39,521 bases of DNA from JBOGDS01 sp050743075 (GTDB lineage Bacteria > Actinomycetota > Actinomycetes > Jiangellales > Jiangellaceae), in assembly GCA_050743075.1 (NCBI GenBank), contig JBOGDS010000029.1, positions 1 to 39,521 of the forward strand, in the 5' to 3' direction. Positions 26,544-32,899 of the stretch are shown here, in pieces; position 1 is the first letter of the stretch, and every line of letters starts with the position of its first letter. A program made the position numbers and the translations under genes. The notes under the pieces are model-generated. The model had not been told where the DNA came from. It made no database searches and saw only the letters and a program-made list of their open reading frames with translations.

Positions 26544-27074
26544 ATGCCCGAGAAGCCGCGCGGCAGCGAGACGGTCGGCGATGCCGTGCGCAGCCTGGTC
26601 GCCCTGCTCGGGGTCATCGCGGTCATCGTGCTTGCGTTCACCGCGATGCAGCCGGACGAGCAGCTGCCCGACCGCGTCGACTACGCCGGCGTCCTGGACG
26701 GCGTGCGCGCCGAGTTTCCCTATCCGGTCGTGGCGCCGAGCCCGGAGCCCTCGGGCTGGCGGGCGACCAGCGTCGAGTACGCGTCCGATTCCGCCGGCAA
26801 CCGGTGGCGGCTGGGGTTCCTCACCGACGACGAAGGCTTCGTGGGGCTACGACAATCCGACGGGGAGATCCAGTCCTACCTGGCCGACGAGCTCGCGGAG
26901 TTCACGCGCGACGGGAGCAGCCGGGTGGCGGGGTCGACCTGGGAGCGCTGGCTCGAGTCCGGGGATCGGCCTGACCGGGCCCTGGTGCGCGTCGACGACT
27001 GTGTCGTCACGATCGTCCTGGGCACGGTGGCGTACGAGGTCCTCGAGGACTTCGCGGCCGCGTTGAGGCCGTGA
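26544..27074 (+). CDS. DUF4245 domain protein, membrane-anchored
   Basis: 176 residues. The N-terminus has a short cytoplasmic part (MPEKPRGSETVGDAVRSLVA) and one transmembrane segment (LLGVIAVIVLAFTAM), followed by an external domain of the DUF4245 family: DRVDYAGVLDGVRAEFPYPV, WRATSVEYASDSAGNRWRLG, RVAGSTWERWLESG. Function is unknown; the mycobacterial homologue (Rv1100) is near fum. ATG 26544 is preferred; a TTG at 26529 overlaps modC's stop and is in frame. Its TGA and the TGA of the convergent xseB abut as TGATCA (27072-27077). Confidence 0.85.
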   Translation: MPEKPRGSETVGDAVRSLVALLGVIAVIVLAFTAMQPDEQLPDRVDYAGVLDGVRAEFPYPVVAPSPEPSGWRATSVEYASDSAGNRWRLGFLTDDEGFVGLRQSDGEIQSYLADELAEFTRDGSSRVAGSTWERWLESGDRPDRALVRVDDCVVTIVLGTVAYEVLEDFAAALRP

Positions 27075-27305
27075 TCAGTGGTCCGCGGCGGGCCGGCTGG
27101 CTGGCTGGGCGGTGGCGGCGTCGAGCCGGGTCCGGGCGTCGGCGAGGAAGCGCTCGCAGAGCGCTGCCAGGCCCTCGCCCCGCTGCCAGAGCACCAGTGA
27201 CTCCTCCAGAGTCGTTCCGCCGGCTTCCAGCTTGCCGACGATCTCGACCAGCTCGTCCCGGGCCTGCTCATACGTGGGTTGCGCGGCCGGCCCCTCCTCC
27301 GCCAT
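27075..27305 (-). CDS. xseB: Exodeoxyribonuclease VII small subunit
   Basis: 76 residues with the XseB helical pattern TYEQARDELVEIVGKLEAGG, TTLEESLVLWQRGEGLAALC and RFLADARTRLDAA. It binds the large subunit to form ExoVII, a single-strand-specific nuclease. ATG 27305 is chosen because a minus-strand TAGGGT box (27318-27313) ends exactly 7 nt upstream, which implies leaderless transcription; an in-frame ATG at 27323 would add six residues. xseB lies downstream of xseA on the same strand, 74 bp apart, with a 66-bp palindromic element in the gap. Confidence 0.92.
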   Translation of the reverse strand: MAEEGPAAQPTYEQARDELVEIVGKLEAGGTTLEESLVLWQRGEGLAALCERFLADARTRLDAATAQPASRPAADH

Positions 27306-27324
27306 GCCGGCCACCCTATCCATC

Positions 27325-27390
27325 CATCCCCATGATCATGTCGACTACGTCCAGCAGATCGTGGACGTGGTCGACATGATCACGGGGATG
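27325..27390. repeat. 66-bp palindromic element, copy 1 (between xseA and xseB)
   Basis: The arms 27325-27353 and 27362-27390 are 29 nt each, 27 of them complementary, around an 8-nt loop. The two mismatched pairs are A-C and T-G type and pair better in RNA from one strand. The left arm contains the palindromes TGATCA and GTCGAC. Copy 2 at 28618-28683 has the same arm and loop lengths and shares the first 22 arm bases after its outer 3 bp. The right arm overlaps the end of xseA, whose stop is 27380-27382. Confidence 0.8.
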
Positions 27391-28597
27391 GGGTGTCGAC
27401 GACGGCCGCGAGCTCGCCCTCGGCGAGGCGGAGTCGTACGGCGGTCCCGGGTGGTGCGTCGGCCGGACGCCGCACGACGACACCGTCGCGGCGCTGCACT
27501 ACCGCGTAGCCGCGTTCCAGCGTCGCGGCGGGGGACAGCGCCCTGACCCGGGCCCGGGTGTGCTCGACCTCCACGGCAGCGCGGTCGAGGGCGTGCCGCA
27601 AGCACCTGCGGGCGCGTCCGCGCAGGTCCTCGAGGTCCATGGCCCGGACCCCCAGGCCGTACGAGGGATCGGCGAGCACGGGGCGCGAGCGCAGTGCGCC
27701 GAGGGCCGCGCGGTCGCGGTCCACACGATGACCGACGGCTGACCGGATCCGCTCCCGAGCGCGTCGCACCCGGTCGGCCTCTTCGGCGGCGTCCGGCACG
27801 ATGTGTTTGGCCGCGTCGGTCGGGGTCGATGCCCGCAGGTCAGCCACCAGGTCGACGAGGGGCGCGTCGCCCTCGTGCCCGATCGCGCTGACGACGGGCG
27901 TGCGGGTGGCGGCGACGGCCCGCACCAGCGTCTCGTCGGAGAACGGCAGCAGGTCCTCGGCCGATCCGCCACCACGGGCGAGCACGATGACGTCGACCTC
28001 GACGTCGCGGTCCAGGGTCCGCAGCGCGTCGACGACCTGAATCACGGCCGATGGTCCCTGGACGGCCGCGGGCAGCACCCGGAACCGGACGGCGGGCCAC
28101 CGGCGGCGGGCATTCTCCAGCACGTCGTGTTCGGCCGCGGAACCGCGGCCACATACCAGGCCCACCACGCGTGGCAGGAACGGCAGGCGGCGCTTGCGCT
28201 CGGCCGCGAACAGGCCTTCGGCCGCCAGGATCCGGCGCAGCCGCTCGATCCGCGCGAGTAGCTCGCCCAGTCCGATCTGGCGGATCTCGTCCGCGGCCAG
28301 CGACAGCGTGCCGCGGGTGAAGTACCACGCCGGCTTCGCGTGCACGACGATCCGGGCACCCTCGGCCACCGGTGGCTCGACCGCGTCCAGCACGTCGCGC
28401 GGGCAGGTTACCTGCAGCGACAGGTCCGCTGCGGGGTCGCGCAGCGTGACGAAGGCGGTCTGTGTGCCTGGCCGTCGGGTCAGCTGGGCGACCTGGCCCT
28501 CGACCCAGACCGGCCCCAGGCGGGCGATCCACCCGCCGATGTGCTGGGAGATGACGCGCACCGGTGCCGGCTTCTCGGCCGACGTCTCCAGAGCCAC
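27380..28597 (-). CDS. xseA: Exodeoxyribonuclease VII large subunit
   Basis: 405 residues, the catalytic subunit of ExoVII, which trims single-stranded DNA. The N-terminal OB-fold (VRVISQHIGGWIARLGPVWV, TQTAFVTLRDPAADLSLQVT) is followed by the catalytic domain with VVGLVCGRGSAAEHDVLENA, VDVIVLARGGGSAEDLLPFS, and TRTPVVSAIGHEGDAPLVDL with VADLRASTPTDAA. Conserved Asp/Glu/His residues for metal-dependent cleavage are present. The C-terminal coiled region is typical, ending RALSPAATLERGYAVVQ. GTG 28597 is chosen: a minus-strand TACCGT (28611-28606) lies 8 nt upstream. It is divergent from ispH across the second 66-bp palindrome. Confidence 0.93.
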   Translation of the reverse strand: MALETSAEKPAPVRVISQHIGGWIARLGPVWVEGQVAQLTRRPGTQTAFVTLRDPAADLSLQVTCPRDVLDAVEPPVAEGARIVVHAKPAWYFTRGTLSLAADEIRQIGLGELLARIERLRRILAAEGLFAAERKRRLPFLPRVVGLVCGRGSAAEHDVLENARRRWPAVRFRVLPAAVQGPSAVIQVVDALRTLDRDVEVDVIVLARGGGSAEDLLPFSDETLVRAVAATRTPVVSAIGHEGDAPLVDLVADLRASTPTDAAKHIVPDAAEEADRVRRARERIRSAVGHRVDRDRAALGALRSRPVLADPSYGLGVRAMDLEDLRGRARRCLRHALDRAAVEVEHTRARVRALSPAATLERGYAVVQRRDGVVVRRPADAPPGTAVRLRLAEGELAAVVDTPSP

Positions 28598-28617
28598 ACC
28601 CCGGCACGGTACCGGCA

Positions 28618-28683
28618 CCTCCCCATGATCATGTCGACTACGCACACCGTTTGCTGTGTGTAGTCGACATGATCATGGGGAGG
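28618..28683. repeat. 66-bp palindromic element, copy 2 (between xseA and ispH)
   Basis: The arms 28618-28646 and 28655-28683 are 29 nt each with 28 matching pairs, around an 8-nt loop. The left arm shares its 22 internal bases (28621-28642) exactly with copy 1 (27328-27349). It lies in the divergent xseA/ispH promoter region, with xseA's -10 box beside one end and a purine-rich tract before ispH at the other. Confidence 0.85.
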
Positions 28684-28721
28684 AGGAGGTGGAGGTGGAG
28701 GGGGGCGCCGCCACCTACCAT
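28677..28721 (+). promoter_or_regulatory. ispH promoter: purine/G-rich tract and -10 box
   Basis: Bases 28677-28706 on the plus strand are almost all purine, mostly GG and GGGG steps separated by single A or T, which could form a G-quadruplex or triplex. TACCAT at 28716-28721 ends 7 nt before the ATG at 28729, a textbook leaderless -10 spacing. The tract also resembles several ribosome-binding sites, but it is about 25 nt too far upstream to act as one. Confidence 0.45.
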
Positions 28722-28728
28722 GGTGGGT

Positions 28729-29694
28729 ATGAGTGCTGCCGAGGGTCGCGTCCTGCTCGCCGCGCCGCGCGGGTACTGCGCAGGCGTCGACCGGGCCGTC
28801 GTCACCGTCGAGAAGGCACTGGATCTGTACGGCCCGCCGGTCTACGTCCGCAAGCAGATCGTGCACAACAAGCACGTCGTCGAGGGGCTCGAGGAGCGCG
28901 GAGCGGTGTTCGTCGACGAGTTGGACGAGGTGCCCGAGGGTGCGCTGGTGGTCTTCTCCGCTCACGGTGTGTCGCCGATGGTGCACGCCGAGGCGTCGCG
29001 CCGACAACTGCGGACCATCGACGCCACCTGCCCGCTGGTGACCAAGGTCCACAACGAGGCCAAGCGGTTCGCCAAGGACGACCTCGACATCGTGCTCATC
29101 GGGCACGAGGGGCACGAGGAGGTCGAGGGCACGGCCGGCGAGGCACCCGACCACATCCAGCTCGTCCAGAGCCCGGCAGACGTCGACACCGTCAAGGTCC
29201 GAGACCCGTCCCGCGTCGTGTGGCTGTCGCAGACGACGCTGTCGGTCGACGAGGCCTACGAGACCGTGACCAAGCTGCGTGACCGGTTCCCGGCCCTGAT
29301 CAGCCCGCCGAGCGACGACATCTGCTACGCCACGCAGAACCGCCAGGTGGCGGTCAAGGAGATCTCGGTGCAGTCGGACCTCGTGCTGGTCGTCGGGTCG
29401 GCCAACTCGTCCAACTCGGTCCGGCTGGTCGAGGTGGCGCTCGAGGCAGGCGCCCGGGCAGCCTACCGGGTGGACAACGCCGGCGAGATCGACGAGAGGT
29501 GGCTCTCCGGTGTCCGGACGGTGGGGCTCACCAGCGGCGCGTCGGTACCCGAGGAGCTGGTGCAGGGTGTCGTCGACTGGCTCGCCGAGCGTGGCTTCCC
29601 CACCGTCGAGGAGCACCGGACCACGGAGGAGTCGTTGATCTTCTCCCTACCGCGAGAGCTGCGCCAGGATCTCAAGGCAGCACCCGCGGGCTGA
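28729..29694 (+). CDS. ispH: 4-hydroxy-3-methylbut-2-enyl diphosphate reductase
   Basis: 321 residues; the last enzyme of the MEP pathway, giving isopentenyl and dimethylallyl diphosphates through a [4Fe-4S] cluster. The three cluster cysteines are in RGYCAGVDRAVVTVEKAL, IDATCPLVTKVHNEAK and DDICYATQNRQVAVKE. VVFSAHGVSPMVHAEA and LIGHEGHEEVEGTAGEAP supply the active-site histidines, and GSANSSNSVRLVEVALEAG the diphosphate-binding serines. ATG 28729 begins MSAAEGRVLLAAPRGYCAGV, the usual start, and is preceded by TACCAT with 7-nt spacing. Its product supplies the substrate for the prenyltransferase encoded at 3635. It converges on rmuC. Confidence 0.96.
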   Translation: MSAAEGRVLLAAPRGYCAGVDRAVVTVEKALDLYGPPVYVRKQIVHNKHVVEGLEERGAVFVDELDEVPEGALVVFSAHGVSPMVHAEASRRQLRTIDATCPLVTKVHNEAKRFAKDDLDIVLIGHEGHEEVEGTAGEAPDHIQLVQSPADVDTVKVRDPSRVVWLSQTTLSVDEAYETVTKLRDRFPALISPPSDDICYATQNRQVAVKEISVQSDLVLVVGSANSSNSVRLVEVALEAGARAAYRVDNAGEIDERWLSGVRTVGLTSGASVPEELVQGVVDWLAERGFPTVEEHRTTEESLIFSLPRELRQDLKAAPAG

Positions 29695-29705
29695 TCAGCC
29701 CGCGG
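29684..29705. terminator. Perfect 22-bp palindrome spanning the ispH and rmuC stop codons
   Basis: CCGCGGGCTGATCAGCCCGC plus GG is self-complementary throughout. The central TGATCA provides the TGA of ispH (29692-29694) and, on the other strand, the TGA of rmuC (29697-29695). It would form an 11-bp stem with no loop, or a shorter stem with a small loop, so it may be a bidirectional terminator. No T tract follows, so intrinsic termination is uncertain. Confidence 0.5.
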
Positions 29706-31158
29706 TTCCATCGCGCTGCCCGCGTTCGGGCCGCCTGTCGATGCCGTACCGCACGTCGGTCTCGATGTCATCGATGGCAATCAGCGCCTCGGTGGCCGAG
29801 GCGACCAGTTCCGGCGCCTGTACCTGGCGGGCGACCACCTCCACCTGGGCCGGCGTCGTCAGCACGTCCTCGGTCACCTTGAGGTCGGCGAAGCGCCGGG
29901 CGGTGACCAGAACGCGCCCCTCCAGGGAGCCGACCGTGGAGTTGTACTGCCGCACCGCGGCGTTCAGAGCGCTTCCCAGCTTGCCCACGTGACCGCCGAG
30001 AGTGGCCAGCCGCCCGTGCAGATCGCGCCCCAGCCGGAGCACCTCCTGGGCGTTGCGAGCGAGAGCCTCCTGTCGCCACGTGTACGCGACCGTCCGGAGC
30101 AGGGCGACCAGCGTCTGCGGCGTCGCGATCACGACGTTGCGCTCGAACGCGTACTCGAGCAGGGCAGGCTCCTCCTCGAGCGCACCGTTGAGGAACACCT
30201 CGGCCGGCACGAACATGACGACGAACTCCGGCGTGGGGTCGAGGTGCTCCCAGTACTTCTTGGCCGCCAGGTCGTCGAGATGCTCCTTGACGTGCCGGAC
30301 GTGGGCCTTCAGCCGGGCGGCCCGTTGGTGGTCTTCGCGGGCCTCCATCGCCTCGAGCCAGCCGGCGAACGGAACCTTCGCATCGACGACGACGTTCTTG
30401 CCGCCGGCCATCCGAACGACGAGGTCAGGCCGGAGCAGGCCGTCGTCGGTGCGGATGCTCGCCTGCTCGTCGAAGTCGCAGTGTTCGACCATGCCGGCCG
30501 CCTCGACGACACGCCGTAGCTGCATCTCGCCCCACCGGCCCCTGACCTGCGGCGCCCTCAGGGCGGTGACGAGCTGGCTGGTCTCGGCGCGCAGCTGCTC
30601 GGAGGTCTGGCGCATCCCCTTCACCTGCTCGCGGAGCTCTGAGTACGCCTCCGTGCGGGTGTGCTCGACGGCGGCGAGATGGGCCTCGACCTTGCCGAGT
30701 TGCTCGGTCAGTGGCTTCACCAACTGGTCGACGGCCTGCCGGCGCTGCTCGAGCTCTGCCGCCGACCGCTGTTCGGTGCTCTTGAGCCGCTCGCCGGCCA
30801 GCTGGAGGAACTGCTCGTTGTTGCTTCGCAGCGCCTGGGCCGACAACCGCTCGAACTCGTCGACGAGCCGCTCCTGCTCCTCGCGGAGCATGGCCAGCTT
30901 CTCGTCGGCGGCGGTGCGAGCATGGCTGAGATCGGCCGTGAGCCGGACGCACGCGGACTCCGACTCGCGCAGCCGTGCCTCGGTGGCCGTGCGCTCCGCC
31001 TGGGCGTCGGCGCGCTCGGCCCTCATGGAGTCGCGCTCGGCTCGCGCGGCATCGCGCTCGGCGTGCGCAGCTGCGGACCGCGCTCGCACGGCCATCGCCC
31101 CGAGCGATGCGCCGAGCGCGACCGCGAGAGCAAGGAGCAGCAGGTCGATGCCGTTCAT
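29695..31158 (-). CDS. rmuC: RmuC family protein
   Basis: 487 residues. An N-terminal membrane helix (GIDLLLLALAVALGASLGAM) precedes a long Ala/Glu/Arg-rich coiled coil to about residue 210 and the conserved RmuC domain: RGRWGEMQLRRVVEAAGM, DGLLRPDLVVRMAGGKNVVV with DAKVPFAGWLEA, HVKEHLDDLAAKKYWEHLD, and VIATPQTLVALLRTVAYTWR. The DxK-type DAKVPF fits the proposed PD-(D/E)XK nuclease-like fold. RmuC limits recombination at inverted repeats in E. coli, of interest here because long palindromes lie nearby. ATG 31158 is the first codon of the membrane helix. Its last codons share a palindrome with ispH. Confidence 0.92.
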   Translation of the reverse strand: MNGIDLLLLALAVALGASLGAMAVRARSAAAHAERDAARAERDSMRAERADAQAERTATEARLRESESACVRLTADLSHARTAADEKLAMLREEQERLVDEFERLSAQALRSNNEQFLQLAGERLKSTEQRSAAELEQRRQAVDQLVKPLTEQLGKVEAHLAAVEHTRTEAYSELREQVKGMRQTSEQLRAETSQLVTALRAPQVRGRWGEMQLRRVVEAAGMVEHCDFDEQASIRTDDGLLRPDLVVRMAGGKNVVVDAKVPFAGWLEAMEAREDHQRAARLKAHVRHVKEHLDDLAAKKYWEHLDPTPEFVVMFVPAEVFLNGALEEEPALLEYAFERNVVIATPQTLVALLRTVAYTWRQEALARNAQEVLRLGRDLHGRLATLGGHVGKLGSALNAAVRQYNSTVGSLEGRVLVTARRFADLKVTEDVLTTPAQVEVVARQVQAPELVASATEALIAIDDIETDVRYGIDRRPERGQRDGTAG

Positions 31159-31267
31159 GTCCCCACTCTGACCCCCGCCACCGACAGGGTCGGGGAGGCG
31201 CGGCGAACAGGCAGGGGTTCGTGCGTCACCGCAGCCCGGTGAGCAGCGCCCGCGGGGAGTGGTCTCC

Positions 31268-31273
31268 TAGACT
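31268..31273 (+). promoter_or_regulatory. -10 box of ychF
   Basis: TAGACT ends 9 nt before the ATG at 31283, leaving room for only a leader of two or three nucleotides. There is no ribosome-binding site. It resembles the other TANNNT boxes near start codons in the window. Confidence 0.45.
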
Positions 31274-31282
31274 CGTCGGGCC

Positions 31283-32359
31283 ATGCCTTCGCTTACCATC
31301 GGGATCGTCGGGCTGCCCAACGTCGGCAAGTCGACGCTGTTCAACGCACTGACCAGCAACGACGTCCTGGCGGCGAACTACCCGTTCGCCACGATCGAGC
31401 CCAACGTCGGCGTGGTGGGCTTACCGGACAGCAGGCTCGCCGTGCTGGCCGAGATGTTCCGATCCGCGCACGTGCTGCCGGCGACCGCGAGCTTCGTCGA
31501 CATCGCCGGCATCGTCAAGGGCGCTTCGGAGGGCCAGGGCCTGGGCAACAGGTTCCTGGCGAACATCCGCGAGGCCGACGCCATCTGCCAGGTCATCAGA
31601 GTGTTCGTCGATCCCGACGTGGTGCACGTCGACGGCAGGATCTCCCCCGAGGACGACATCGAAACGATCAATACCGAGCTCATCCTTGCCGACCTGCAGA
31701 CGATCGACCGGGTGCTGCCCCGGCTGCAGAAGGAGGCGCGCCTTGCCAGGGACAAGGCGGTCGTGGTCGAGGCCGTCGAGGAGGCTCGGGGAGATCTCGA
31801 CGAAGGACGTACGGTCTTCGCCGCGCGGCTCGATCCGGAGCCGCTGAAGGAGCTGCATCTGCTGACGGCCAAGCCGTTCCTCTACGTGTTCAACATGGAC
31901 GACGAGGAGCTCGGCGACGAGACGCTCAAGGACGAGATGCGCGCACTCGTGGCACCGGCCGAGGCGATCTTCCTCGACGCCAAGATCGAGGCCGAGCTGG
32001 CGGAGCTCGACGCCGCCGAGGCGCTGGAGCTCCTGCAGTCGATGGGGCAGGAGGAGTCTGGCCTGGACATGCTGGCACGGATCGGCTTCGACACCCTCGG
32101 GCTGCAGACATACCTGACTGCCGGACCCAAGGAGGCGCGTGCCTGGACGATTCGCAAGGGCGCCACGGCGCCGGAGGCCGCGGGCGTGATCCACACGGAC
32201 TTCCAGCGGGGCTTCATCAAGGCCGAGGTGGTCTCGTACGACGACCTGCTGAAGGCCGGCTCGATAGCCGACGCCAAGGCCAAGGGCATGCTCCGGATCG
32301 AGGGCAAGGACTACGTCATGGCCGACGGCGACGTCGTCGAGTTCAGGTTCAACGTGTAG
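31283..32359 (+). CDS. ychF: Redox-regulated ATPase YchF (OLA1/Obg-related)
   Basis: 358 residues. The G domain has G1 GIVGLPNVGKSTLFNALTSN, G2/G3 FATIEPNVGVVGLPD and FVDIAGIVKGASEGQGLGNR, and the altered G4 FNMDDEELGD, where the usual NKxD is changed, the feature that makes YchF prefer ATP. A helical insertion and a C-terminal TGS domain follow (TYLTAGPKEARAWTIRKGAT, IHTDFQRGFIKAEVVSYDDL, MADGDVVEFRFNV). YchF binds ribosomes and is linked to stress responses. The start is fixed by the family's MxLxIGIVGLPNVGKS beginning. Confidence 0.96.
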   Translation: MPSLTIGIVGLPNVGKSTLFNALTSNDVLAANYPFATIEPNVGVVGLPDSRLAVLAEMFRSAHVLPATASFVDIAGIVKGASEGQGLGNRFLANIREADAICQVIRVFVDPDVVHVDGRISPEDDIETINTELILADLQTIDRVLPRLQKEARLARDKAVVVEAVEEARGDLDEGRTVFAARLDPEPLKELHLLTAKPFLYVFNMDDEELGDETLKDEMRALVAPAEAIFLDAKIEAELAELDAAEALELLQSMGQEESGLDMLARIGFDTLGLQTYLTAGPKEARAWTIRKGATAPEAAGVIHTDFQRGFIKAEVVSYDDLLKAGSIADAKAKGMLRIEGKDYVMADGDVVEFRFNV

Positions 32360-32464
32360 TGGCAGAGGCCAGCAACCCGTAGGCCCGTCCAGGGCGATTC
32401 GCTCTGCGCATGCCCGTCGGGCGGCAACATCCGCTGCGGGTTCACCGTTCAGCCCAGGTCAGCC

Positions 32465-32641
32465 GTGACACCCTTGAGACCAGTGGCGGGCCTTCGAGAT
32501 CTGGCCCGGTGGGCGCGATCACGGGCGTGGGCCGGAGCAGGGTTGCCCGTGAGTGAGCTCCGCGACGAGTCTTGGGACATGCGTGAGTTCAATGTCGTCG
32601 ATCCGGGCGGGAACTTCGTTCGACTCGGACAGAACCTGTAG
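32465..32641 (+). pseudogene. C-terminal remnant of a glyoxalase/VOC (bleomycin-resistance type) protein
   Basis: The last 45 codons of the frame read WAGAGLPVSELRDESWDMRE followed by FNVVDPGGNFVRLGQNL, the final beta-alpha-beta unit of VOC proteins, with the metal-ligand Glu in MREF. The part before it (32465-32510) is Arg-rich and not recognisable. The first domain half and a real start are lacking, and GTG 32465 or 32549 would give only 58 or 30 residues. This is a truncated gene. Confidence 0.65.
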
Positions 32642-32899
32642 CGGAGACGAACCGTGGGGGCGCGGCATTCGAACTGCCGCAGCGTCGACACCGCGACAGC
32701 CGTGTCTCAGGCGGGGCCCGAGGGGACGCGACGTGGTGTCGGGACACCTGGGCATGCACGATGTCGGACGTCGGCTCGGGTCCAGGCCCGTCACCGCGGA
32801 ACGCCTCGAGCTCGGACGCTTCCGGGTTTTCAGTGGGTCCGCGGGCCTTGATGAGGCCCGGTTGGATGGGCTACCTGGGTGCTGACCCGAGGAGGGGGA
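32642..32899. other. Intergenic DNA without a recognisable gene
   Basis: Between the VOC remnant and the stop of the BTAD regulator I see no coding frame with family similarity, RNA gene or terminator. Several frames are open because of GC richness but show no coding-like composition. It is probably decayed sequence. Confidence 0.5.

Noticed and set aside
28677..28703. GGAGG-rich tract as the ribosome-binding site of ispH
   Set aside because: It ends about 25 nt before the ATG, too far for a ribosome-binding site, and a -10 box lies between.
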